This document shows, one piece after another, positions 1-8,030 of a stretch of DNA of 64,000 nucleotides. Position numbers and translations under genes: made by a program. The DNA comes from Pseudonocardia petroleophila (GTDB lineage: Bacteria; Actinomycetota; Actinomycetes; Mycobacteriales; Pseudonocardiaceae), in NCBI RefSeq assembly GCF_014235185.1, contig NZ_CP060131.1:5587501-5651500 (forward strand), given 5' to 3'. Under the pieces are notes generated by a model. The model was not told the DNA's origin, searched no databases, and was given only the letters and a program-made list of their open reading frames with translations. Every line of letters begins with the position of its first letter. The first letter of the stretch is position 1.

Positions 1-516
1 GAAGCGTTCGCGCAGGTCACGGGCCACGTCGGGGTCGACGTACTCGGCGAGCACGACGTAGCCGCGGTCGGCGCTGAGCTTGTCGACGAGCTCCTGGCGG
101 TCCTGCCCGGTCGACGCCGCGACCGCGGTGGCCATCTCCTGGACCATCCCCGCGGTGCCGTCGCCGAGGGTCCGGGCGATCGTGCGCGGGTTGGCGACCA
201 GCGCGCGGGCCTCGACGCTGAACGCCAGCGGCGTGCCCGCGCGGTCCAGGATCGAACCGCGCTCGGCGGGCACCACCAGCTCGACGGTGCGCTGGCGCTC
301 CGCGGCCGCCGTCAGCTCGGAGGCCTGCACGGTCTGCACGGTGACGAGCTTGAGCGTGGCCAGACCCAGCGCCACGACGAGCACGATCCGGCCGACCTTG
401 AACCGGGCGTCGTGGTCGCGGGCGCGCGGCGCCGGGCGCCGCGGCGCGGCCTTCCGCACGACGGGTGCGGTGCGGGCCGCTCCGCCGGGCCGGGTCCGGG
501 GCGGGGCGGAGGGCAT
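1..516 (-). CDS. ftsI: FtsI/PBP3-type penicillin-binding protein, N-terminal part
   Basis: Class B penicillin-binding protein, the transpeptidase that cross-links septal peptidoglycan with FtsW. Only the first 172 codons are in the window, so the transpeptidase domain with its SxxK serine is not visible. The translation has an Arg/Pro-rich cytoplasmic head (1-40), one membrane segment (about 41-62) and then the class B PBP signature RGSILDRAG (86-94). The ATG at 516 overlaps the TGA of ftsL (ATGA), so the two are translationally coupled. Position after mraZ-rsmH-ftsL is the standard dcw order (pbpB in mycobacteria). Confidence 0.93.
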   Translation of the reverse strand, partial: MPSAPPRTRPGGAARTAPVVRKAAPRRPAPRARDHDARFKVGRIVLVVALGLATLKLVTVQTVQASELTAAAERQRTVELVVPAERGSILDRAGTPLAFSVEARALVANPRTIARTLGDGTAGMVQEMATAVAASTGQDRQELVDKLSADRGYVVLAEYVDPDVARDLRERF

Positions 517-1304
517 CAGCCCGCGGCCGGGTCGGCGGCGGGCTGCGCGTCGACGGGCTGCGTGTCCGCGGGCTGCGTGGCGACGGGCTCGGCGGCGGGC
601 TCGGCCACGACCGGGGCGACCCCGGCCGCCAGGTCCGGGTCCAGTGCCGCGTTCGGGTCGACCGCGTTCGGGTCGGCCGGCGCGTTCGGGTCCACGGGCG
701 CGTTCGGGTCCACGGCGGCGTTCGGGTCCACCGGCGCGTTCGGGTCCACCGGCGCGTTCGGGTCCACCGGGACCGGGGCGGGCGCCGGGGCCGCGACGAC
801 GGGCGGTGCGGGCGCGCGGGCCGCCAGGGGTTCCCCGACGACGGTGACCGCGCCGTCCTCGCCGACGACGAGCCGGGCCGGGTCCTGCACCGGCACCATC
901 CCCATCTCCGACGCGCGGCGGGCGAGCTCGGGGGCCGAGGCCGCCACGGCGACCTCCCGGCGCAGCCGCTCCACCTGCTCGGTCAGCGCGCCGGTCTCGT
1001 CACGGGCGGCCTGCAGCCGGTAGGAGTCGGCCGCCGCGGCCGTGGACAGCCACAGCGTCGTCACCAGTCCGACGCCCAGCAGCACCATCACCAGCAGCAC
1101 GAACTGCGCCCGGCGGGTCGATGGCCCGGACCGCGCGGGACGCGCGCCGCCGCCGACGAGGCGGCGCAGCCGCTCGTCCCGCTTCGCGTAGGCCCGCCGG
1201 GCCGCGGGCGCCCCCCGCTGGGCGGGGATCACCGCCGGCTCGGGTGCGCGCGCCGGCCGGGGCGCGGTGCGCACCCGGGAACGTTCGGTCACCGGCGCGC
1301 TCAT
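516..1304 (-). CDS. ftsL: FtsL-type septum protein with repetitive C-terminal tail
   Basis: Bitopic division protein expected to join FtsB/FtsQ in activating FtsWI at the septum. The 262-residue product has a basic Pro/Ala-rich cytoplasmic region (1-66), one membrane segment (about 67-90) and a short heptad-like coiled coil (about 92-122), followed by the conserved-looking ASEMGMVPVQDPA (131-143). The outer tail from about residue 180 is low complexity, with seven Asp-Pro-Asn-Ala units. FtsL proteins are poorly conserved, and long Pro-rich versions occur in actinobacteria (Rv2164c is similar in layout), so the call rests on membrane layout and on position between rsmH and ftsI. The gap to rsmH is 19 nt. 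Confidence 0.82.
   Translation of the reverse strand: MSAPVTERSRVRTAPRPARAPEPAVIPAQRGAPAARRAYAKRDERLRRLVGGGARPARSGPSTRRAQFVLLVMVLLGVGLVTTLWLSTAAAADSYRLQAARDETGALTEQVERLRREVAVAASAPELARRASEMGMVPVQDPARLVVGEDGAVTVVGEPLAARAPAPPVVAAPAPAPVPVDPNAPVDPNAPVDPNAAVDPNAPVDPNAPADPNAVDPNAALDPDLAAGVAPVVAEPAAEPVATQPADTQPVDAQPAADPAAG
649..772. repeat. Tandem 18-nt repeats inside ftsL (DPNA units)
   Basis: About seven copies of GTTCGGGTC spaced mostly 18 nt apart on the plus strand. On the coding strand they encode Asp-Pro-Asn-Ala followed by two variable residues. The period is a multiple of three, so copy-number change would keep the reading frame. The repeat forms the periplasmic or wall-facing tail of FtsL. 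Confidence 0.85.
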
Positions 1305-1323
1305 GTCTGCCCCACCTCCGTGC

Positions 1324-2322
1324 TCATGCCGCGTTCCCCCCCATGGGTCCCGCCTGGATCCGTTCCGCCGCCCGCAGGCGCACCGAGGCGGCCCGCGGGT
1401 TGTCGGCGATCTCGTCGTCCGTCGCCTGCTCCGACCCCCGGGTCAGCAGCCGCAGCTCGGGGCCGTGCCCGGGCAGCTCGACGGGCAGGTCGACCGGGGT
1501 GCGCGAGCCGGACCGCCCGGCCAGCTCGCGCTTGACCATCCGGTCCTCCAGCGAGTGGTAGGACAGCACCACGAGGCGGCCGCCGACCGCGAGCGCGTCG
1601 AGCGCGGCGGGCAGTGCGCCGCGCAGCGCCTCCAGCTCGGCGTTGACCTCGATCCGCAGCGCCTGGAACGTCCGCTTCGCGGGGTGCCCCCCGGTCCGCC
1701 GCGACGCCGCGGGCACCGCGGTGTAGAGCAGCTCGACGAGCTCCGCGCTGCGCCGCAGCGGCGCCGTCGCCCGGCGCCTGCCCACCGCCTGGGCGATGCG
1801 CAGCGCGAACCGCTCCTCGCCGTACTCCCGCAGCACACGGGCCAGCTGCGGGACGGGGTAGGTGTTGAGCACGTCGGCCGCGGTGGGCCCGGTGGTGGGG
1901 TCCATCCGCATGTCGAGGTCGGCGTCGCGGGAGTAGGAGAACCCGCGCTCGTCGGCGTCGAGCTGCAGCGAGGACACGCCGAGGTCGAACAGCACGCCGT
2001 CGACGGGCCCCAGCCCCCGATCGGCGAGCACCTCGGCGATCTCGTCGTAGACCGCGTGCACGAGGTGCGTGCGGTCGGCGTACGCGACGAGCCGGCGCCC
2101 GGCGAGCGCCAGGGCGTCCGGGTCGCGGTCGAGGCCGACGAGGACCAGCCGCGGGTGCGCCGCCAGCAACGCCGCCGCGTGGCCGCCGAGGCCCAGGGTG
2201 GCGTCGATGAGCACGGGGGGTGGCCCGGGCCGCGTCAGAGCGGGCGCGAGCAGCTCGGCCACACGGGGCAGGAGCACCGGGACGTGCCTGGCCCCAGCCG
2301 GCCCGTCCTGATCATCCTGCAC
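1324..2322 (-). CDS. rsmH: 16S rRNA (cytosine(1402)-N4)-methyltransferase
   Basis: RsmH (MraW) uses S-adenosylmethionine to methylate N4 of C1402 in the decoding centre of 16S rRNA. The 332-residue product shows the SAM-binding loop in DATLGLGGHA (about 39-48), the family blocks DGVLFDLGVSS and RGFSYSRDADLDMRMD, and the C-terminal YHSLEDRMVK. The chosen GTG at 2322 has a well-placed GGGAGG six bases upstream. It is second in the mraZ-rsmH-ftsL-ftsI operon and is separated from mraZ by 243 nt holding a large inverted repeat (see 2427-2543). Confidence 0.96.
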   Translation of the reverse strand: MQDDQDGPAGARHVPVLLPRVAELLAPALTRPGPPPVLIDATLGLGGHAAALLAAHPRLVLVGLDRDPDALALAGRRLVAYADRTHLVHAVYDEIAEVLADRGLGPVDGVLFDLGVSSLQLDADERGFSYSRDADLDMRMDPTTGPTAADVLNTYPVPQLARVLREYGEERFALRIAQAVGRRRATAPLRRSAELVELLYTAVPAASRRTGGHPAKRTFQALRIEVNAELEALRGALPAALDALAVGGRLVVLSYHSLEDRMVKRELAGRSGSRTPVDLPVELPGHGPELRLLTRGSEQATDDEIADNPRAASVRLRAAERIQAGPMGGNAA

Positions 2323-2426
2323 TGCTCACCTCCCACGCCCTGCCCGCCACCGCCGCCGTACCGCCGTGCCCCGCCGTCGGTGACCCGCGGACCGCACCCG
2401 TGCTCCCCAGCCTGGGTGTGGTCGGC

Positions 2427-2543
2427 GGTGTCCCCACCCGGACGCCGCGCGCACCTCCACGTCACCGCCGGACCTGGCACCGGGGAAGGTGCGCCAGGGC
2501 CGCAGGCGTCGGGGAAGGGACGCGGCGCCCGGGTGGGGACACC
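2427..2543 (-). repeat. Long inverted repeat between mraZ and rsmH
   Basis: Positions 2427-2449 and 2521-2543 are reverse complements over 23 nt with one mismatch. The core is GGTGTCCCCACCCGG against CCGGGTGGGGACACC. A smaller inverted pair, GCACCT (2451-2456) and AGGTGC (2487-2492), lies in the loop. In mraZ-directed transcripts the structure begins 22 nt after the mraZ stop codon. No U-run follows, so a simple intrinsic terminator is not indicated. An attenuator, an RNase III processing site or an mRNA-stabilising hairpin would each fit. Confidence 0.8.
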
Positions 2544-2565
2544 GACACGTTCGTTCCTCGCGGGC

Positions 2566-2997
2566 TCAGATGAGCCCGGGAAGGACCTCCTCCTGCGCTT
2601 TCGCGTACTCGTCCTCGTGCTGTTCCTGGTACTGCTGCCAGGCCTGCGCGTCCCAGATCTCGGCGCGCGTGAACGCGCCGATCACCACGCAGTCCTTGCT
2701 GAGCCCCGCGTAGCGCCGCAGCTCCGCGTTGATCGCGATGCGGCCCTGCGAGTCGGGGTTCTGGTCGTCGGTGCCGGAGAAGAGGTTGCGTTGGAACACC
2801 CGGGCCGACTCGCTGGTGAGCGGAGCCGAGGCGACCTTCGCCGCCATCTCGCCGAAGGCCTCCCTGGTGAACACGTAGAGGCAGTGGTCCTGCCCTTTCG
2901 TGATCATCAGACCGCCTCGCAGCTCGTCCCGGAACTTGGCGGGCAGCGTGAGCCGCCCCTTGTCGTCCAGCTTCGGGGTGTAGGTGCCGAGGAACAT
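2566..2997 (-). CDS. mraZ: Transcriptional regulator MraZ
   Basis: MraZ is a SpoVT/AbrB-like ring-forming DNA-binding protein that represses its own dcw operon. The open frame extends further upstream, but the 143-residue product from the ATG at 2997 (MFLGTYTPKLDDKGRL) matches the usual MraZ length, and GGAGGTGG lies just upstream. Two tandem AbrB-like halves are visible: DDKGRLTLPAKFRDEL (about 10-25) and the degenerate second copy DSQGRIAINAELRRYA. It heads the dcw operon, and its operator is recognisable at 3033-3077. Confidence 0.96.
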   Translation of the reverse strand: MFLGTYTPKLDDKGRLTLPAKFRDELRGGLMITKGQDHCLYVFTREAFGEMAAKVASAPLTSESARVFQRNLFSGTDDQNPDSQGRIAINAELRRYAGLSKDCVVIGAFTRAEIWDAQAWQQYQEQHEDEYAKAQEEVLPGLI

Positions 2998-3426
2998 CGG
3001 CGCCACCTCCACCGCGGCCGGTGCCGAGGCGATCCCAGTGCGCCCCAGCGATCTCCACACTACCCCACTTCCCTCCACCGTCAACACGTGCCACGACCGC
3101 TCATCCGCTGGTCGCACGCGATAACCGCAGCTCAGGGCGTCGTCGATCCGGTGGGGGGCCGTGGGGCACCACACGGCCGCGCGACGACTTTCGTCGCCCA
3201 GGATGCTCCATTCAGCTACGCACAGTGACGGATATCGCCACACGAGACCTCCGGAGCCGGGCTGGTGGGGCGCCGTGGGGGGGCCGGTGGGGATCGCCCG
3301 CCGGAGCGGTGGGGGGAAGTGGTGGACGCCCCGACGTCACCCGTCCGGGTACGCCGATCGCCGCGGTTTGACAGACTGGGCCGCGGAGCGCCCCGTCGGG
3401 GGGCTCACGAAGCGCGAGGAGGTCGG
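2998..3426. other. Divergent intergenic region mraZ / moxR
   Basis: 429 nt without a convincing gene. Besides the MraZ operator, the moxR-proximal part carries TGGGG pentamers on the plus strand at 3152 and 3162, at 3266 and 3276, and at 3310, with TGGTG at 3320. Three of these pairs have the same 10-bp spacing as MraZ boxes. G-runs are common in such GC-rich DNA, so this is only suggestive. The moxR Shine-Dalgarno (GAGGAGG, 3416-3422) closes the region. Confidence 0.6.
3033..3077 (-). promoter_or_regulatory. MraZ operator: five TGGRN boxes at 10-bp spacing
   Basis: On the minus strand, five pentamers of the MraZ type (TGGAG, TGGGG, TGGAG, TGGGG, TGGGA) end at 3073, 3063, 3053, 3043 and 3033. 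Each is separated by exactly 5 nt, giving a perfect 10-bp period. MraZ is known to bind TGGGN repeats with 5-nt spacers. A TANNNT element (TAGTGT, 3062-3057) sits within the array, so a bound MraZ ring would cover the promoter. The array lies 36-80 nt upstream of the mraZ start. Confidence 0.9.
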
Positions 3427-4425
3427 GTGACGACGACGAGCAGCCGTTCCGGTCGGGACGCGGTCCCCGGCGTCGGGCTGGCCGAGGTGGCCGAGCTGAG
3501 CGCCCGGGTCGCGGCCAACATCCAGCGCGTGATCGTCGGCAAGCCCGACGTCGTGCGGGTCGCGCTGGTGACGCTGCTGGCCGAGGGCCACCTGCTCGTC
3601 GAGGACGTGCCGGGCGTCGGCAAGACGTCGCTGGCGAAGGCGCTGGCCCGGTCGATCGACTGCTCGGTCAGCCGCGTGCAGTTCACCCCCGACCTGCTGC
3701 CCGGCGACATCACCGGGATGTCGATCTACAACCGGCAGTCCACGGAGTTCGAGTTCCGGCCCGGCCCGGTGTTCGCCAACATCGTCATCGCCGACGAGAT
3801 CAACCGGGCGTCGCCGAAGACGCAGTCGGCGCTGCTGGAGTGCATGGCCGAGCACCAGGTCACCGTCGACGGCGCCACCTACGCCCTCGCGAGCCCGTTC
3901 ATGGTCGTGGCCACGCAGAACCCGATCGAGATGGACGGCACGTACCCGCTGCCCGAGGCCCAGCGCGACCGCTTCACCGCGCGCGTGTCCGTCGGCTACC
4001 CCGACGTCGCGGCCGAGCTCGCGATGGTCGACGAGCACGCCACCGTCGACCCCCTCGACTCGCTCGGGCCGGTCACCGACGCCCGTCGGCTGCACGCCGT
4101 CATCGAGGCGGTGCGGCACGTGCGCCTCGGGCCGGAGGTGCGGCAGTACTGCGTCGACCTGGTCGGGATCACCCGCCGGCTGCCCGAGGTGCGCCTCGGC
4201 GCCTCGCCGCGCGCCACCCTGCAGCTCGTGCGCGCGGCGAAGGCCCAGGCCGCGCTGGCCGGGCGCGGGTTCGTCGTGCCCGACGACGTGCAGGCCGTCG
4301 CCGTCCCGGTGCTCGCGCACCGCCTGCTGCTCACCCCGGACGCCCAGGCGTCGCGGCGCTCCGCGGTCGACCTCGTCCGCGCACTGCTCGGCCGCCATCC
4401 CGTCCCGCAGCGGGCGGGAGGCTGA
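3427..4425 (+). CDS. MoxR-family AAA+ ATPase
   Basis: MoxR ATPases act as chaperones that mature or activate protein complexes, usually with a DUF58 partner. The GTG at 3427 follows a GAGGAGG motif and gives 332 residues. Visible motifs are Walker A (GVGKTS, 63-68), Walker B (IVIADEINRA, about 119-128), the sensor-like VVATQNPIE and the C-terminal lid. It is the first gene of a moxR-DUF58-transglutaminase operon, a common actinobacterial triad whose substrate is generally unknown. It is transcribed away from mraZ. Confidence 0.93.
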   Translation: MTTTSSRSGRDAVPGVGLAEVAELSARVAANIQRVIVGKPDVVRVALVTLLAEGHLLVEDVPGVGKTSLAKALARSIDCSVSRVQFTPDLLPGDITGMSIYNRQSTEFEFRPGPVFANIVIADEINRASPKTQSALLECMAEHQVTVDGATYALASPFMVVATQNPIEMDGTYPLPEAQRDRFTARVSVGYPDVAAELAMVDEHATVDPLDSLGPVTDARRLHAVIEAVRHVRLGPEVRQYCVDLVGITRRLPEVRLGASPRATLQLVRAAKAQAALAGRGFVVPDDVQAVAVPVLAHRLLLTPDAQASRRSAVDLVRALLGRHPVPQRAGG

Positions 4426-4462
4426 CCGTGCGGCCGGTGCGGACGACGGGGCGAGTGATCAC

Positions 4463-5674
4463 GTGCGGCTAGCGGGCCTCACGACGCGCGGGCGCTGCCT
4501 GCTCGCCGCCGGCGCGGCCACCGCGGTCTCGGCGTTCGTCCTCGACGAGCGCGACCTGCTCCGCGTCGGCGCCTTCGTCGCCCTGCTGCCGCTGCTCGCC
4601 CTGCTCGTGTCGGTGTTCACCCGCCGCTCGGTGCGCGGGGCGCGGGAGGTCTCCCCCGAGCGCGTCCCGGCCGGCGGCGAGGTCGCCGTCGCGATCACGC
4701 TGCGGGGCGGGCCGCTGGTCGGGGCGCTGCGCCTGGTCGACGCCGTGCCGGACGCCTCGGGCCCGCAGCCGTCGGCGCCGCCCCGGTTCACGGTGCACCG
4801 GCTGTCCCCCCGCGCCGGCGCGCAGCTGTCCTACCCGCTGGTCCCCGCCCAGCGCGGCGTGCACCGGATCGGCCCGCTCACCGGCGGCTCCACCGACCCG
4901 CTCGGGCTCGCCGAGTTCGAGCGCGAGCTCGCCCCCGCCTCCCGGCTGGTCGCGCTGCCCCGGGTCGTCGCGCTGCGCGGCATGCCGCAGGCGCTCGGCT
5001 CCGGCGAGGGCACCCCGGGCGCCGCGCTCGCCCACCAGGGCCAGGGCCGGTCCGACGTCCTCGTGCGCCAGTACCGCCAGGGCGACGAGCTGCGCCGCGT
5101 GCACTGGCGCAGCACCGCCCGCCACGACGAGCTGATGGTCCGGCTCGAGGAGCGGCCGTGGCGCACCGGCACCACCGTGCTGCTCGACCGCCGCGACGCC
5201 GCGCACCGCGGCCACGGCCCCGACTCCAGCCTGGAGGTCGCGATCAGCCTCGCCGCGAGCATCTGCACCCACCTCGGCGGGCGCGGCGAAGTGATCACGC
5301 TGGTCACCGAGGACGGCGCCGAGCTGGGCACGGCCTCCGGCGACATCGACCCGCTGCTCGACACGCTCGCCGCGCTCCGCCCGGCCGCCCGCACCGACCT
5401 CGCGGGCCCCGAGCTCGCCGGCGACGTGCTCGCGGTGCTCGGGGCGCTCGGCGCGGGCGACCTGGAGTCGCTGGTCGCCCGCCAGCCCGCGGGCGGGCAC
5501 GCGGTCCTGCTCGACGTCGCGGGCTGGGAGCCGGCCGGCCGCGGCCCCGACGTCGCCGCCGCGGCCACCGCGCTGCGCCGCGCCGGGTGGCGGGTCGCCG
5601 TCGCCCGTGCGGGCGTCGCGCCGGACCGGGCGTGGGACGAGCTGGTCGCCCAGAGCATCGGGAGCACGTCGTGA
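4463..5674 (+). CDS. DUF58 domain-containing membrane protein
   Basis: Partner of the upstream MoxR ATPase. The 403-residue protein has two closely spaced N-terminal membrane segments (about 8-26 and 32-52), a middle beta-rich region, and the DUF58 signature DVLVRQYRQGDELRRVHW at about 198-215, a vWA-like fold. The GTG at 4463 was the best in-frame start. The gap from moxR is 37 nt. Its stop overlaps the next start (GTGA), consistent with co-translation. Confidence 0.9.
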   Translation: MRLAGLTTRGRCLLAAGAATAVSAFVLDERDLLRVGAFVALLPLLALLVSVFTRRSVRGAREVSPERVPAGGEVAVAITLRGGPLVGALRLVDAVPDASGPQPSAPPRFTVHRLSPRAGAQLSYPLVPAQRGVHRIGPLTGGSTDPLGLAEFERELAPASRLVALPRVVALRGMPQALGSGEGTPGAALAHQGQGRSDVLVRQYRQGDELRRVHWRSTARHDELMVRLEERPWRTGTTVLLDRRDAAHRGHGPDSSLEVAISLAASICTHLGGRGEVITLVTEDGAELGTASGDIDPLLDTLAALRPAARTDLAGPELAGDVLAVLGALGAGDLESLVARQPAGGHAVLLDVAGWEPAGRGPDVAAAATALRRAGWRVAVARAGVAPDRAWDELVAQSIGSTS

Positions 5675-7914
5675 CGCTCACCGCCCCCCGGCCCACCCGC
5701 AGCGCGCCCCCGGCCGCGGCCCCCGGCCCCGCGCCGCGCCCGCTGGCCCCGCTGCTGTGCGGGATCGCGGTGCTGCTCGCCGCGGGCCCGGTCTCCGCCG
5801 TCGTCCAGGGCCCGGCCTGGCTGGGCTACGCGGGCGCGGCGGTCGGGCTCGTCGCCGTCGTCGGGGTGGCGGCGTCGTTCGTGCCGCGGATCCCGGCCCT
5901 CGCCGTGGCCGTCGCGCAGGTCGCGGCGCTGATCGGCCTGCTCACGGCCCTGTTCAGCGACGAGGGCGTCGCCGGTGTGCTGCCCGGACCGGCCGCCGTC
6001 GCCGACCTGGGCGCGCTGCTGGTCGGGGCGGGCGGGCAGATCGACGTCGGCACCGCCCCCGTCGCGTCGACGCCGGAGATCCTGTTCCTCGTCACCGCCG
6101 CGCTCGGCCTGCTCGCCGTGGCGGTGCACCTGTCCGCCGTGGGGGCCGAGGCGCCCGCCGCGGCCGGGGTGCCGCTGCTCGCCGCGTTCGCGGTGCCCGC
6201 CGCGCTCGCCGACGACCTGCTCCCCTGGTGGACCCTCGCCACCGCCGCGCTCGGGTTCGGCCTGCTGCTGCTCGCCCCCGACGGCAACCGCCGCCAGATC
6301 CCGGGCGGCGCGGTGCTCGTCGCCGGAGCGGCGGTGCTCGCCCTGCTGGTCGGCACGGCCACGGCCTTCGTCGGCACCGCGGGCCGCTTCGACGGCGGCG
6401 GCGACGGCACGGGCCGCGGCGCGATCGGGCTGAGCCCGTTCACCGCGCTGCGCGGCCAGCTCGACCAGAGCACCCCCACCCCGCTGTTCGAGGTCCGTGG
6501 GCTGGCGCGGCCGCAGTACCTGCGCGCCCTGACCCTGAGCGACTACCAGGCCGGGGTGGGCTGGCAGGCCACCCGGCCGGGCCCGGGCGTCGACCCCGCC
6601 GGACCGTTCACGCCGCCGTCGGTGCCGGGCGACCTCGCCGACGTCACGATCGACAACGTCGGCTTCCGCGACTACTGGCTCCCGCTCTACGGCACCCCGC
6701 TGACGGTCGGCGGCCTGGCGCCCGACCTGTTCGTCTACGACGAGCCCAGCGGCATCGCCTACACCGCCCGCCCCCAGCAGCAGGACACGTGGACGCAGCA
6801 GGCGTTCCTGCCCGCCCCGACCACCGACCTGCTGCGCGCGGCGCAGGGCGAGCGGCCCGCGGCGATCTACGCGAACATCCTCGGCGTCGACCCCCGGGTC
6901 ACCGAGATCGCGCAGCAGGTCACGGCGGGCGCCGCCACCGACTTCGACCGGGCGATGGCGCTGCAGGAGTACTTCACCGGGCCCGACAGCGAGTTCACCT
7001 ACGACCTGGCCACGGCCCCGCCCGCCGGGGACGACGCGCTGGTCGAGTTCCTCACGGTCGGCCGGGTCGGGTACTGCGAGCAGTTCGCCTCCGCGATGGC
7101 CGTCATGCTGCGCACCGTCGGGGTGCCGGCGCGGGTGGCTGTCGGGTTCACCGCGGGCGCGCCCGTCGGCGACTACCGCGCCGTCGGCACCGGCGACGCC
7201 CACGCCTGGGTGGAGGCGTGGTTCCCCGGGATCGGCTGGACCGTGTTCGACCCCACCCCGCTCACCGACGGCCGCACGATCACCCCGCCGTACGTCGAGC
7301 AGGCCCGCGCGGAGGCCGCGAACGGCGGGGCCGGGGCGGACGGCGCCCCCGCTGTGCCGACCGCCCCCGTCCCGACCTCGGCCGCCGCCCCCACCGCCGA
7401 CCCGCAGACGCCCGGGGCGGCCGCCCCCGCGCCCGCCCCGGCCGAGACCGGCCTGCCGCTGTGGCCGTTCGCCGTGCTGCCGGCGCTGGTGCTGCTGGGG
7501 CTGGTCCCGGCCCTGCTCCGGGCGCTGCGCGGGCGCTCCCGCCTCGCGGGCGCCACGGCCGGCGGCGAGGGGGCCGCCGCGGCGGCGTGGGAGGAGATCG
7601 TCGCGGCGTCGGTCGACCGCCGGGTGCCCGTCCCGGCCACCGACACCGTGCGGGCCGCCGCCCGACGCCTGGTGCGCGAGCACCGGCTCGACGCCGCGGC
7701 CCAGGACGCCGTGCGCGCCGTCGTCACCGCCGTCGAGGCGAGCTGGTTCGGCGACCGGCACCCGGCGCCCGGCGAGCTCACCGCACCGGTCCGGACGGTC
7801 CGCGCCGCGATCGCCGCGGGCAGCCCGATCACCCTGCGCGCCCGTCTGCTGCCCCCGTCGGTCCTCACGCGCCCGCCCCGCCCGGCCCCGGACCCGGCGA
7901 CGACGAGCACCTGA
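5671..7914 (+). CDS. Transglutaminase-like membrane protein (TgpA type)
   Basis: 747-residue protein with five or six N-terminal membrane helices, an extracytoplasmic transglutaminase-like core and a further membrane helix near residue 600 (LPLWPFAVLPALVLLGLV). It ends in a cytoplasmic DUF4129-like tail. The catalytic triad is intact: Cys469 in VGYCEQFAS, His511 in DAHAWVEAWF and Asp527 in VFDPTP. A low-complexity Ala/Pro stretch links the core to the last helix. The GTG at 5671 overlaps the DUF58 stop by 4 nt; longer upstream starts lie inside DUF58 and are unlikely. The biological substrate is not known. Confidence 0.9.
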   Translation: MTLTAPRPTRSAPPAAAPGPAPRPLAPLLCGIAVLLAAGPVSAVVQGPAWLGYAGAAVGLVAVVGVAASFVPRIPALAVAVAQVAALIGLLTALFSDEGVAGVLPGPAAVADLGALLVGAGGQIDVGTAPVASTPEILFLVTAALGLLAVAVHLSAVGAEAPAAAGVPLLAAFAVPAALADDLLPWWTLATAALGFGLLLLAPDGNRRQIPGGAVLVAGAAVLALLVGTATAFVGTAGRFDGGGDGTGRGAIGLSPFTALRGQLDQSTPTPLFEVRGLARPQYLRALTLSDYQAGVGWQATRPGPGVDPAGPFTPPSVPGDLADVTIDNVGFRDYWLPLYGTPLTVGGLAPDLFVYDEPSGIAYTARPQQQDTWTQQAFLPAPTTDLLRAAQGERPAAIYANILGVDPRVTEIAQQVTAGAATDFDRAMALQEYFTGPDSEFTYDLATAPPAGDDALVEFLTVGRVGYCEQFASAMAVMLRTVGVPARVAVGFTAGAPVGDYRAVGTGDAHAWVEAWFPGIGWTVFDPTPLTDGRTITPPYVEQARAEAANGGAGADGAPAVPTAPVPTSAAAPTADPQTPGAAAPAPAPAETGLPLWPFAVLPALVLLGLVPALLRALRGRSRLAGATAGGEGAAAAAWEEIVAASVDRRVPVPATDTVRAAARRLVREHRLDAAAQDAVRAVVTAVEASWFGDRHPAPGELTAPVRTVRAAIAAGSPITLRARLLPPSVLTRPPRPAPDPATTST

Positions 7915-7972
7915 CCCGTACATCGCCGGCCCGGCAGCTCACCGGGCCCGGGCGGGCCCGCGCGCACGACAA

Positions 7973-8015
7973 GAGCCGCGGTGCCCGGACCGTGGTGGTC
8001 GGGGCTCCGCGGCTC
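7973..8015. terminator. Bidirectional hairpin between convergent genes
   Basis: GAGCCGCGG (7973-7981) pairs with CCGCGGCTC (8007-8015). The stem continues inward with two mismatches (TGCCCGGACC against GGTCGGGGCT). It lies between the end of the transglutaminase gene and the end of the convergent DUF3040 gene. No T-run follows, as is usual for actinobacterial hairpin terminators. Confidence 0.6.
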
Positions 8016-8030
8016 GTGCGTGCGGGGCGC

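Noticed and set aside
649..772. CRISPR-like array
   Set aside because: The 18-nt units have no unique spacers and are in frame within ftsL.
4831..7923. Very long minus-strand open frame antisense to the DUF58 and transglutaminase genes
   Set aside because: Arg/Gly/Gln-rich translation typical of the complementary strand of GC-rich genes; the plus-strand products have recognisable domains and coupled starts.
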